Shown here piece after piece: positions 18,085 to 27,215 of a DNA stretch of 64,000 nt. Every line of letters begins with the position of its first letter. The stretch's first letter is position 1. Position numbers and translations under genes: made by a program. The DNA is from Thioploca ingrica (lineage in GTDB: Bacteria; Pseudomonadota; Gammaproteobacteria; Beggiatoales; Beggiatoaceae), in contig AP014633.1 of assembly GCA_000828835.1 (NCBI GenBank), positions 2,480,001-2,544,000 of the forward strand, in the 5' to 3' direction. A model generated the notes under the pieces. It was not told the DNA's origin. It made no database searches and saw nothing but the letters and a program-made list of their open reading frames with translations.

Positions 18085-20109
18085 ATGCGTTACGTCCATA
18101 ATCAATCTGGTGCTGCGCTAATTATTCTATTAACCATTTTTATATTAGGTTCGATTACCTTTTTGTTGTCTCAGTTGAATGAACGCGCACATTACCTGTT
18201 AGACGATCAAGCGCAAACAATACGAGTATTAACGCAAGCAAAAGAATCTTTATTGGGATTCGCTGCAACTTATGCTCAAAACCCAGACCATGAAGTTAAA
18301 CTACAAGGTTACTTACCCTGTCCAGATAAAGATGGTGATGGTAGCGCAGAACCACCTTGTGAATCGGCGGGACAAACTGTAATAGGACGTTTTCCCTGGC
18401 GTACTTTAGGGTTACCTCCCTTACGAGATGGGAGTGGCGAATGTCTATGGTATGCGGTATCCGGTAATTTTAAAGATAATCCGAAACAGGTGCTTACCAG
18501 TGATAGCAATGGCCTGTTAGTGATTAAAAATGCTAAAGATGAAATTATTACCGGTCAAACGGTTCCAGACCGAGCGATTGCGGTAATCTTTGCACCCGGT
18601 CGATTTACTAAAAATCAAAATCGAGAGGTAACGGGTACTCTCACTGAATGTGGTAGTATAATCGAAGGTACTCTTATTGAACCCATTAACCGAGTTAGAA
18701 ATTATCTTGATAAATATAATTTTGATGGAGTTGTAGTCGATAATGCTACTGCCAACAATGCTATCTTTATTTCAGATAGTGGTTTCTTTGCAAGTTCTCC
18801 ACTGATACCGAATGCTACCCCCGTATTTATCAATGCACCTCCCGTTTATGAAACCTACCTTCATCCACAGGATGACACCGAGCGATTAGACCGGGCCAAT
18901 CCGACGTTTAACGATACTTTAATCACTATCGCACCGGAAGATTTTAAGCCGGTCTATCGAATGATGGATTATCAAGTAGCGACTCAAGTCAGAGCGTGTC
19001 TTGATAGATATGCTCAGAAAAGTTTGTATAATTTTATGAATTCGTTACAAACAGATATTGGTTCTACAGATGGATCTTTTATATTTGTGGAAAAGTTTTT
19101 AGAAATAACCAATCTACCTAAAATTAATGCCACGGTTGAAGAAAAGCAACAGGAAAAAATTCGGATCTTAACGGAAATAAAGAAAAATATAGCTAATAAA
19201 AATATTACTTATCCTAAATATCCTTGGCCTTCTTATGTTAATCCCTCCGATTATAGTGATGATGAAAACAACTATTTTGGTAGAATTCCTACCCAGATCT
19301 TAAAAAATTCATCTTTTAAAACCACTGGGCAGCCACATTTATTGAAAACGAGGGATTCTATAATTAACTTATTTAAAGATAACATAATAAATATCAATAG
19401 TCTCCTCTCTGAGTCTGAGTATATAGATAAATTTAAAAAACCGTTGGAAATTTTATGGAGCGACTTTGAAAATCATTTTACTATTCTTAAACAATGGCCA
19501 GTCGATCCTCAGACTCCGTTTTTAATCCTTAATTTACATGATCTGGAATATGAAACCCTCAAAAATGATCCCCAAGTATCCAAAGAAGAACTGATAACTA
19601 AAGTGCTGGATACTTTTAAAGATAAAGATATCGAAAAAGAATTTTTTGACTTTTATCAAGGGAATGATCCCACAACACGAATAAAAAACATTTCTACTAA
19701 AGTAGATCTTATTGAGGATCTTAAAACCTTCTCTACAAGAGAGAGTGTTCTACAGAAACTTCAAAGATATCAATGTTTTTTCTTTGATGAAACCAACCCA
19801 ACCCCAAGTAAATCAAAATGGTGGTGGTGGCAGGGTTGGCAAGACAAAGTATTTTTTGCTATTCATTCTGATTATAGTCTCAATAACAACATTGGAAGTA
19901 GCTTAACTTTTAATACACCGGCAGATAAAGATACTATCAATGCAGAAATGCTGGTATTAGTAGCCGGGCGTCCATTAAATGGACAACAACGGTCCCAACC
20001 AGAACAACAGATCAAGATAACCAATTACCTTGAAGGTCAGAACAGTGATGGAGATACTCGTTTTGTGCATGCACCAGTAACATCTATATTTAATGATGTG
20101 GTATTATGA
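18085..20109 (+). CDS. Large PilX/MshP/GspK-like prepilin-type protein
   Basis: 674 residues from the ATG at 18085, preceded by AAGGGA seven bases upstream. The N-terminus is short and basic followed by QSGAALIILLTIFILGSITFLL, a PilX/MshP-like hydrophobic helix lacking the usual Glu5. Residues around 55-150 carry LTQAKESLLGFAATYA, GYLPCPD and RFPWRTLGLPPL, the same module seen in the three downstream pseudopilins. The remaining roughly 450 residues are unique. It may form the tip of the pseudopilus, as GspK does (inference). It lies 54 bases before the first pseudopilin. Confidence 0.65.
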   Translation: MRYVHNQSGAALIILLTIFILGSITFLLSQLNERAHYLLDDQAQTIRVLTQAKESLLGFAATYAQNPDHEVKLQGYLPCPDKDGDGSAEPPCESAGQTVIGRFPWRTLGLPPLRDGSGECLWYAVSGNFKDNPKQVLTSDSNGLLVIKNAKDEIITGQTVPDRAIAVIFAPGRFTKNQNREVTGTLTECGSIIEGTLIEPINRVRNYLDKYNFDGVVVDNATANNAIFISDSGFFASSPLIPNATPVFINAPPVYETYLHPQDDTERLDRANPTFNDTLITIAPEDFKPVYRMMDYQVATQVRACLDRYAQKSLYNFMNSLQTDIGSTDGSFIFVEKFLEITNLPKINATVEEKQQEKIRILTEIKKNIANKNITYPKYPWPSYVNPSDYSDDENNYFGRIPTQILKNSSFKTTGQPHLLKTRDSIINLFKDNIININSLLSESEYIDKFKKPLEILWSDFENHFTILKQWPVDPQTPFLILNLHDLEYETLKNDPQVSKEELITKVLDTFKDKDIEKEFFDFYQGNDPTTRIKNISTKVDLIEDLKTFSTRESVLQKLQRYQCFFFDETNPTPSKSKWWWWQGWQDKVFFAIHSDYSLNNNIGSSLTFNTPADKDTINAEMLVLVAGRPLNGQQRSQPEQQIKITNYLEGQNSDGDTRFVHAPVTSIFNDVVL

Positions 20110-20162
20110 GGTTTTTATTTTATGTTAGTTAAATTTATCCCATACTGCGGAGGTAGATAACT

Positions 20163-21005
20163 ATGAAAATGCAAAAAGGCTTAACTTTAATTGAGTTAGC
20201 TGTTGTACTAACCATTATTGGTTTAGTAATGGGTAGTTTATTAATTCCGCTGACGACTCAAATTGATGTGACCAACATCCAGCGTACTGATGTGACTTTG
20301 GAACAAATCAAAGAAGCATTAGTTAATTATGCAACCCTGTATAGCCGATTGCCGTGTCCGGCTTCAGATGGAAATACCGGTAGAGAGGATCCAACCCTTT
20401 GCCATAAAGAATGTAATGGAGGCACTAATGGAATTGGACTTTGCCTACAAGGTACACCGAGTGAAGAAGGTTTTTTACCCTGGGCTAACTTAGGTGTAGG
20501 TCAATATGATGCCTGGGGTAATCTGTTAAAATACCGAGTAGATATTAACTATGTAGCGGGTATTACTAAAGAATTGCTAGAATTGGTAGCGAGTAATTAC
20601 TCTAATAATATTGTTATTCAAGACAATTGGGGTACTTCTGATGTCGTTGCGGTTATTGTTTCCGATGGTAAAAAGGGACCGCAAGTGACAGCAGCGTTAA
20701 GTGAACTACTTGTTCCGGCTGCTGTTGCGGCGATGACCTGCGGGCCAAGCCAAGTTTGCTATACCCAAGGTGATTATATTTATAATACCACTGTTTTGAA
20801 AAGTGTATCGACTACAGAATTATTCCATCAGTTGGTAACCGCAGGTAAGTTGCCCCGTAATACAGCCGCTATCTTGACACCTTTACTTTACGGTATTAAA
20901 GAAAAACAACAATCCCAGGTTGGTGGACAACAAACCTTGCCTAGTGGTCCTGGAGGAAGTTTCATAACAACACCTACGAATAACAACAAGTGGTATAGTC
21001 AATAA
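20163..21005 (+). CDS. Pseudopilin 1 (type IV prepilin signal)
   Basis: 280 residues. Class III signal KG|LTLIELAVVLTIIG with Glu at mature position 5, processed by prepilin peptidase and methylated. After the hydrophobic helix comes LEQIKEALVNYATLYSRLPCPA, GFLPWANLGVGQYDAWGNLLKYRV and a VVAVIVSDG strand shared with the next two genes; a Cys-containing loop follows. It has GGAGG-like spacing upstream. Part of a tandem set of three paralogues. Pilin-like fold is certain; whether it is the major or a minor subunit is not. Confidence 0.85.
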   Translation: MKMQKGLTLIELAVVLTIIGLVMGSLLIPLTTQIDVTNIQRTDVTLEQIKEALVNYATLYSRLPCPASDGNTGREDPTLCHKECNGGTNGIGLCLQGTPSEEGFLPWANLGVGQYDAWGNLLKYRVDINYVAGITKELLELVASNYSNNIVIQDNWGTSDVVAVIVSDGKKGPQVTAALSELLVPAAVAAMTCGPSQVCYTQGDYIYNTTVLKSVSTTELFHQLVTAGKLPRNTAAILTPLLYGIKEKQQSQVGGQQTLPSGPGGSFITTPTNNNKWYSQ

Positions 21006-21103
21006 TCAATTAAAAATAATAGCCCTCTTTCCTGACCGGGGTAATGGTATTATGGTAAAACGAGAGAAGATAAAGTACACCAAATATAAATCAATTTTTT
21101 TAT

Positions 21104-21135
21104 TTTAACTGCGTGTGAATTGACACGCAGTTAAA
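21104..21135. promoter_or_regulatory. Perfect 13-bp-arm hairpin immediately before the pseudopilin 2 ribosome site
   Basis: TTTAACTGCGTGT (21104-21116) pairs perfectly with ACACGCAGTTAAA (21123-21135) around a six-base loop. No T-run follows on either strand, so it is not a standard terminator. The ribosome site GGTGGGG starts directly after the right arm. It may protect or process the mRNA, or be an operator; this would let the three pilin genes be expressed at different levels (inference). Confidence 0.6.
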
Positions 21136-21151
21136 GGTGGGGTTGTGTTTT

Positions 21152-21856
21152 ATGAAACAAGGTCAAGGATTTAGTTTAGTTGAAATTGCTATCGTATTAG
21201 TTATCTTAGGATTTTTAATTGGCAGTCTGTTGCGTCCGCTGGCTAAAAAAGTAGAACACGATAAGATCAAATTGACTCAACACTCTTTAGAAGAAATTAA
21301 ACAAGCTTTATTAGGGTATGCGGTTCTTCATGGTTGTTTGCCATGTCCAGTTCTTGCGGCAAATAAAGCCGAAGGTAAAGAAAACCGAGGAGTAAACATC
21401 GATGTTTGTAGCCAACCGTGTAGTAATCCGATTAAAGAAGGATTTCTTCCGTGGTTAGATTTGGGCGTGGGAAAATACGATGCTTGGGGAAATATGTTCC
21501 GTTATCGAGTGAAAGAAGAGTATACCGATTACCGATTAGCACCACAACTAACCAGTTCGTTAAACATAGTCAATTATGAAGGAAGCAACCTAACTGTCAG
21601 CGGAGACTCTCGGGTAGCCGCTATCATTTTTTCTTATGGTCAGAATGGACAACCCGATAATGCTAACCAACCAGAAGATCAACTTTATATCCAAGATGGA
21701 TACCTAGAAAACCAATTTGACGATATCTTGACATGGCTATCTAAAAATACCGTCAATGATTATTTAATAACCGCCGGTAAAAAAAATTATGCTTTGGCAA
21801 CAGCGAACAATGAATGGACTAATAAAATTATGACGTCTTATTATCTAACTCCTTAA
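21152..21856 (+). CDS. Pseudopilin 2 (type IV prepilin signal)
   Basis: 234 residues from the ATG at 21152, chosen because it puts the prepilin leader at six residues (MKQGQG|FSLVEIAIVLVILG); an upstream in-frame TTG/ATG at 21137 would lengthen the leader. Glu5 is present. The body repeats the locus module: LEEIKQALLGYAVLHGCLPCPV, GFLPWLDLGVGKYDAWGNMFRYRV, AAIIFSYGQNG, and the C-terminal YIQDGYLENQFDDILTWLSKN. Paralogue of the genes on both sides. Confidence 0.85.
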   Translation: MKQGQGFSLVEIAIVLVILGFLIGSLLRPLAKKVEHDKIKLTQHSLEEIKQALLGYAVLHGCLPCPVLAANKAEGKENRGVNIDVCSQPCSNPIKEGFLPWLDLGVGKYDAWGNMFRYRVKEEYTDYRLAPQLTSSLNIVNYEGSNLTVSGDSRVAAIIFSYGQNGQPDNANQPEDQLYIQDGYLENQFDDILTWLSKNTVNDYLITAGKKNYALATANNEWTNKIMTSYYLTP

Positions 21857-21925
21857 TTAATATTTAAGATATGAGCAGGAATTTTTAATGATTCCTCCAC
21901 ACGATTAACTAAAGGAGGGTCTAAA

Positions 21926-22801
21926 ATGAATAAAATAGCTGGTTTTTCTCTTATTGAAATGGCTATCGGTTTAGTCATTATTGGATTACTCATCGGGAGT
22001 TTATTAGCGCCCGGGTTTGAACAAAACACCCAACAAAAAATTAAAACTACCCAACAAACTTTGGAAGAAATAAAAGAAGCGTTATTAGGATTTGCAGAAG
22101 TAAATGGCCGCTTACCTTGTCCGGCAATTGATTTAACCGGTAAAGAACCGGCTAATTTTGCTGATGCAGCAAAACAAAGATGTGATACTTATGATGATGC
22201 CGATGGTTATTTACCGTGGGCTGTTTTAGGTGTAGGAAAATATGATGCTTGGGGACGCCCCTTTCGTTATCGAGTAGATGGTTGGTTCAACAATGGCCCG
22301 GGGATTTTTGATCCGAGGACCATGCAACCCAAACCACTAACACATCCAATCGGCGCTTCTAGAGCTTCTTTAGTGGTTACCAATAGGCAAAATTCCCCCC
22401 TAAATAGAGCCGCTTCTCCTTATGATAAGGTTAAACAAGCATTAAATTATCAATTAGATGCTGCAAAACTTAATTATCCTTATGTTTCTAATGTGGTCGC
22501 TATTATCTTTTCTTGCGGTAAAAACGGTCGCCCAGATGGTCGCCCAGATGCTTCCCAACCAGATCGCCTGGATTTGAATATTAGTAATGATATAGATGGT
22601 ATAATTAATTCTGATGCATTATGCACCAATCCCTTTATCAATGGAGTTCAACCGACTTGGGATAATAATCCTAAAAATAGTTATGTTCAGGATGGTTATG
22701 TAGAAGATCAATTTGATGACATCCTGGTTTGGTTACCTAAAGATATTTTAATCGCTCGGTTAACTGCTGCTGGTAAATGGCCGCCTTTTCCCATTTATTA
22801 A
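21926..22801 (+). CDS. Pseudopilin 3 (type IV prepilin signal)
   Basis: 291 residues. Leader MNKIAG|FSLIEMAIGLVIIG with Glu5; strong ribosome site AAAGGAGGG. The shared module appears as LEEIKEALLGFAEVNGRLPCPA, GYLPWAVLGVGKYDAWGRPFRYRV, VVAIIFSCGKNG and YVQDGYVEDQFDDILVWLPKD. Larger than pseudopilin 2 by a loop after YRV and one before YVQDGY. Last gene of the locus; the glycosyltransferase gene begins 22 bases later, raising the possibility of pilin glycosylation (inference). Confidence 0.86.
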   Translation: MNKIAGFSLIEMAIGLVIIGLLIGSLLAPGFEQNTQQKIKTTQQTLEEIKEALLGFAEVNGRLPCPAIDLTGKEPANFADAAKQRCDTYDDADGYLPWAVLGVGKYDAWGRPFRYRVDGWFNNGPGIFDPRTMQPKPLTHPIGASRASLVVTNRQNSPLNRAASPYDKVKQALNYQLDAAKLNYPYVSNVVAIIFSCGKNGRPDGRPDASQPDRLDLNISNDIDGIINSDALCTNPFINGVQPTWDNNPKNSYVQDGYVEDQFDDILVWLPKDILIARLTAAGKWPPFPIY

Positions 22802-22822
22802 TTTAACTGAATTATCAAGTCA

Positions 22823-24010
22823 GTGCCTAGAGTTCTTCATCTCGGCAAGTTTTTTCCGCCTTTTGCCGGTGGAATTGAAAATTTCCTCGCTGATCTGATG
22901 CCGGCTCAACTGCAACAAGGCGATACCGTTGCAGCATTAGTTCATGATCACCAGCGACAGTGGTCACGTTTTTTTGCCACGACGACCGCAGAGATTTGGA
23001 ACAATCTGAGTATTTATCGGGTTCCTACTTACGGTCGATTACTCTACGCACCAATAAGTCCTCAGTTCCCAGTTTGGTTTAATCAAGTGTTGAGTCAGTT
23101 TCAACCACAATTACTCCATTTACATTTACCCAATACTTCTGCCTTATTTGCGCTAGGATTACCTCGGGCGAAACGCTTGCCTTGGATTGTTCATTGGCAT
23201 GCCGATGTTACTTCGGCTTTAAATTCTAAATTATCAATCGCTTATCATGCTTATCGTCCTTTAGAACAACGAGTACTTGCCCGTGCTCATACTATTATAG
23301 TAACTTCTGAACCCTATTTGGCTTCTAGCATCCCGTTACGTCCTTGGCAAAATAAATGTCAAATTATTCCGCTGGGAATCGCATTATCGCGTTTATCAGA
23401 CCCACCCGAGCAAACTCAACGCTGGGCAGAACAACAGTGGAACAACCCGGCAGTAAAAATCTTAACGGTGGGACGTCTCACTTACTATAAAGGCCATGAA
23501 ATATTAATACGGGCGATGCAGCAAGTAAAAGGTGCACATTTACTTATTATCGGTCAGGGAGAACAACAACGATACCTGCAAACCCTGATTACCCAACTGA
23601 ATCTAGCTCACCAAGTCAAATTATTAGGTTATTGTACCGATACTGAACTGAATGCGTTATTAGCAACTTGTGATTATTTTTGCTTGCCTTCTCTAGAACG
23701 CACTGAAGCATTTGGAGTGGTTCTGTTAGAAGCCATGCGTTATAGCAAAGCTATCGTTGCCAGCGCCATTCCAGGATCAGGAGTGACTTGGGTCGTCGTA
23801 GATAACCAGACTGGTTTATTAGTACCCCCTCAAGATGAAGTTGCCTTAGCTCAAGCCTTACAACAATTGATTAATAATCCCCAATGGCGGATTGCGCTTG
23901 GAAAAGCGGGACAACAGCGGTTTGAACAACTCTTTAATATTCAAAACATTGCCGAAAAAATTTCCGTTTTATATCAGCAAGTTTTCACTTCAATGAATAC
24001 CACCGGTTAA
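22823..24010 (+). CDS. Glycosyltransferase family 4 protein
   Basis: 395 residues from a GTG start. GT-B-fold retaining glycosyltransferase: N-terminal LGKFFPPFAGGIENF donor/acceptor loop, middle ILTVGRLTYYKGHEILI, and the C-terminal EX7E motif ERTEAFGVVLLEAM with nucleotide-sugar-binding residues. It follows pseudopilin 3 by 22 bases with no terminator, so it may be cotranscribed with the pilus locus or may serve exopolysaccharide or LPS synthesis. Sugar specificity cannot be read from sequence. Confidence 0.85.
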   Translation: MPRVLHLGKFFPPFAGGIENFLADLMPAQLQQGDTVAALVHDHQRQWSRFFATTTAEIWNNLSIYRVPTYGRLLYAPISPQFPVWFNQVLSQFQPQLLHLHLPNTSALFALGLPRAKRLPWIVHWHADVTSALNSKLSIAYHAYRPLEQRVLARAHTIIVTSEPYLASSIPLRPWQNKCQIIPLGIALSRLSDPPEQTQRWAEQQWNNPAVKILTVGRLTYYKGHEILIRAMQQVKGAHLLIIGQGEQQRYLQTLITQLNLAHQVKLLGYCTDTELNALLATCDYFCLPSLERTEAFGVVLLEAMRYSKAIVASAIPGSGVTWVVVDNQTGLLVPPQDEVALAQALQQLINNPQWRIALGKAGQQRFEQLFNIQNIAEKISVLYQQVFTSMNTTG

Positions 24011-24241
24011 ATGCGACATCCCTTTTATAACATCCTGACCTGATTTTGAATCTTTAAACCGCTATGGAGCGACTAGCATTACGTAAATTTTTCTGAACGA
24101 TTGATTATTTAAATAGAAGTGATAGTTTTAAACTAAAATCTTACCCTCCTCCTTCAGGTAGGATGGAACACTAAAGCAATGGGATAAGCATTTCTGCTTA
24201 TAGGCTTCTCTTACTCAAAACCATTCAGGAACTCAGTCACT

Positions 24242-26134
24242 GTGAATTTAATTAAAAATTCCACTCAAGAACATCATAAATTAGTCGGTCTCATTCTCGG
24301 TACCATTGGAGTTGTTTATGGTGATATTGGCACCAGTCCTCTTTACACCATGAAAGAGGTATTTGGCGGTTCACATTCGGTGCCGCTGACTCCAGCTAAC
24401 ATCCTGGGAGTTCTCTCGCTGGTATTTTGGGCATTGATTATCGTTGTTTCTGTCAAATATGTTGTTTTTATCATGCGTGCTGATAATCAGGGAGAAGGCG
24501 GTATTATGGCGATGTTGGCCTTATTACAACGCGCTACTACCGATACACCTCGACTGGGGTTATTTTTGACCGTGCTGGGTATTTTTGGCGCCGCTTTGTT
24601 TTACGGTGATGGCATGATTACCCCGGCTATTTCAGTATTATCGGCGGTAGAAGGATTGAAAGTAGCTGCCCCGTCCTTAAATCCCATGATTGTCCCACTT
24701 TCTCTGATTATATTAGTGGCTTTGTTTAGCTTGCAAAGTAAAGGTACAACCAGTGTAGGTAACCTATTTGGTCCAATTATGGTGCTCTGGTTCATCATCA
24801 TCGCCTTACTGGGCATACTCAGCATTATTCAATCACCAGAGGTGTTACAAGCGTTTAATCCGTTCTATGCGCTTAATTTTTTCATCATTAATAAAACAGA
24901 GGGGTTTTTAGCGTTAGGAGCAGTGGTATTAGCCATTACCGGTGCGGAGGCATTGTATGCAGATATGGGACACTTTGGCAAATATCCCATTCGGTTAAGT
25001 TGGTTTTTATTGGTGCTACCAGCCTTATTACTTAATTACTTTGGTCAAGGTGCTTTATTACTTCGTGAGCCGCAAAGTGTACAAAATCCTTTTTATCTTT
25101 TAGCCCCCACTTGGGCAATTTACCCCATGATATTATTAGCTACAGCTGCCACCATCATTGCTTCTCAAGCCGTTATTTCGGGTGCTTTTTCGATTACTCG
25201 CCAAGCTATCCAACTGGGCTATTTGCCACGCATGGAAATTCGCCATACCTCTTCACAGGAAAGAGGCCAAATTTATATTCCGTTTATTAATTGGACCTTG
25301 CTTTTAGGTATCATTACCTTAGTGCTAGGATTTCAATCTTCTAGTCAATTGGCCTCTGCTTATGGAATTGCAGTAACCGGCACCATGGTGATTGACACCA
25401 TTTTAGGTTTTGTGGTGGTGCAGCGACTGTGGCAATGGAATCCAGTGGTAATTATTTTCGGACTCATTTGTTTTTTAACGGTCGAACTCGCCTTTCTGGG
25501 TGCTAATTCGGTTAAGATTATTCATGGTGGTTGGTTTCCTTTAGTGATAGGTCTCGTTGTATTCACTTTGCTAGCGACTTGGAAAAAAGGCCGCAAACTG
25601 TTGAGAGACCGATTACAAGCGGAAGCGATTGTTCTAGAACCATTTTTGGCTAATTTAGAAAGTGATTATCTGTTACGTGTACCTGGCACAGCGGTCTTTT
25701 TGAATGCTCAGATCGATATGGTTCCTCATGCTTTACTACATAATTTGGCGCATAATAAAGTTCTTCACGAGCGAGTGATTTTTCTAACCGTGGTGATTGA
25801 AGAGATTCCTTATGTACCGGTTAAAAACCGTATTGAAATGAATAATTTAGACAAAGATTTCTTTCGTATTATCATTCATTATGGCTTTAAAGAAGAGCCA
25901 AGTATTCCTAAAGCATTGAGTCTATGGTCAACCTATAATAATTATCCTTTCAATATGTTGGAAACTTCATTCTTTCTGAATCGAGAAACCTTGATCCCAA
26001 CTAGCCTTGAACAGATGCCTTTATGGCAAAAAAAACTCTTTGTGTGGATGTCACGTAATGCCCAAAGTGCTATGCGGTTTTTCAGAATTCCAACTAATCG
26101 AGTAATCGAACTGGGGTCACAAGTTGAACTCTAA
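24242..26134 (+). CDS. kup: Low-affinity potassium transporter Kup
   Basis: 630 residues, the usual size for Kup/TrkD (about 622-630). H+/K+ symporter of the inner membrane. The signature GTIGVVYGDIGTSPLYTMKEVFGG is at the N-terminus, followed by about twelve membrane helices and a cytoplasmic C-terminal domain of about 170 residues (LRVPGTAVFLN, VPHALLHNLAHNKVLHERVIFLTV). Start is GTG at 24242. The last eleven bases overlap the next ORF. The 231-bp upstream gap shows no riboswitch I recognise. Confidence 0.93.
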   Translation: MNLIKNSTQEHHKLVGLILGTIGVVYGDIGTSPLYTMKEVFGGSHSVPLTPANILGVLSLVFWALIIVVSVKYVVFIMRADNQGEGGIMAMLALLQRATTDTPRLGLFLTVLGIFGAALFYGDGMITPAISVLSAVEGLKVAAPSLNPMIVPLSLIILVALFSLQSKGTTSVGNLFGPIMVLWFIIIALLGILSIIQSPEVLQAFNPFYALNFFIINKTEGFLALGAVVLAITGAEALYADMGHFGKYPIRLSWFLLVLPALLLNYFGQGALLLREPQSVQNPFYLLAPTWAIYPMILLATAATIIASQAVISGAFSITRQAIQLGYLPRMEIRHTSSQERGQIYIPFINWTLLLGIITLVLGFQSSSQLASAYGIAVTGTMVIDTILGFVVVQRLWQWNPVVIIFGLICFLTVELAFLGANSVKIIHGGWFPLVIGLVVFTLLATWKKGRKLLRDRLQAEAIVLEPFLANLESDYLLRVPGTAVFLNAQIDMVPHALLHNLAHNKVLHERVIFLTVVIEEIPYVPVKNRIEMNNLDKDFFRIIIHYGFKEEPSIPKALSLWSTYNNYPFNMLETSFFLNRETLIPTSLEQMPLWQKKLFVWMSRNAQSAMRFFRIPTNRVIELGSQVEL

Positions 26135-26966
26135 AATCTTGGTGGTAAGATTGTTACAATCTCCTATTATAGTGGGCGTATTGATAGCGATTCCTCTCTT
26201 GTCCTATTCTATCCTTTACTTGTTGCAGGAAAGATTATTATTTCCGCTAACTAAGGCTTCAACAGAGGTACTACAGTGGGCTAGACAAACTTGGCCGGAT
26301 AGTGAAATCTGGCTAACGACACCGGATGGGGTTTTGCTGCATGGTTGGTACCTAAAAACAAATCAACGAAATAAATTTCCCTTGTTAATCTATTTTGGGG
26401 GCAACGCTGAGGAAAGCACTGGTTTTTTAACTTACCGTGACTATTTTTCTGCTTGGGGAATTTTGGCAGTGGATTACCGCGGATATGGATTGAGTGGTGG
26501 CAAACCCGGTGAAAAACAATTATTCGCCGATGCCATTTTTCTTTATGACCATTTTGCCAACCAGCCGGAAGTTGATTCCCATCATATTGTCGCGATGGGA
26601 AGAAGTCTCGGCAGTGGGGTAGCGGTTTATTTAGCCAACCAGCGAAAATTAGCGGGAGTCATTCTCATTTCTCCCTACGATAGCATCACTGCTGTTGCAC
26701 AAGAATTTTATCCCTACGTGCCAGTTCCTTGGTTATTAAAACACCCATTTGATTCACTTGCCCTCGCACCACAGATTAATACGCCAGTATTGGGATTGAT
26801 TGCAGAAAACGACGACCTTATTTCTCCGGAACGTTCTAAAACATTATTATCCGCTTGGAAAGGTCCTTCTCGTTGGGTACTGATTCCGGACAGAAATCAT
26901 GTTGATATTACTGAAGGAAAATATTATTGGGAAAGTATCCAAAAATTTTTAGCTCAGTTTCTATAG
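26124..26966 (+). CDS. Membrane-anchored alpha/beta hydrolase
   Basis: About 280 residues. N-terminal membrane anchor (residues about 13-32), then an alpha/beta hydrolase domain with oxyanion region YFGGNAEES, nucleophile elbow GRSLGSG (catalytic Ser), acid in AENDDLI and His in DRNHVDI: a complete triad. Resembles the BEM46/YfhR-type esterases of unknown substrate. The most upstream start, TTG at 26124, overlaps kup by 11 bases; TTG 26139 or GTG 26142 are alternatives. Likely cotranscribed with kup; no functional link is evident. Confidence 0.82.
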   Translation: MNSKILVVRLLQSPIIVGVLIAIPLLSYSILYLLQERLLFPLTKASTEVLQWARQTWPDSEIWLTTPDGVLLHGWYLKTNQRNKFPLLIYFGGNAEESTGFLTYRDYFSAWGILAVDYRGYGLSGGKPGEKQLFADAIFLYDHFANQPEVDSHHIVAMGRSLGSGVAVYLANQRKLAGVILISPYDSITAVAQEFYPYVPVPWLLKHPFDSLALAPQINTPVLGLIAENDDLISPERSKTLLSAWKGPSRWVLIPDRNHVDITEGKYYWESIQKFLAQFL

Positions 26967-27008
26967 GCGCCTTAAATGAAGGGTAAGGTACGTTTTACGC
27001 ACCAATCA

Positions 27009-27095
27009 TCTCCCTCTTTGAAAAAGGGGGATTGAGGAGGATTTTTAGATTTCAACTACTTAAATCCCCCCTACCCCCCTTTTTCAAAGGGGAGA
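27009..27095. repeat. Dispersed palindromic repeat, G/C-tract hairpin family (copies B and C, inverted)
   Basis: Two inverted arms, TCTCCCTCTTTGAAAAAGGG and its near-complement ending TTTTTCAAAGGGGAGA, with the GGGGGATTGAG...TTTTTAGATTTCAAC segment between them. The left 54 bases match 1899-1948 in inverse orientation. It would form a long hairpin after the hydrolase gene and could terminate transcription. Confidence 0.75.
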
Positions 27096-27215
27096 ACTCT
27101 TAGTGACAGTGAATCAACCGGTGCGTAAGACGTGTCCTGCTCAGTTTAGTGTTAAAATATTTTAATACCAAGCAACTGACCGGTTTCTTGGTAGGAAAAA
27201 TCGGTTAATTTAAAT

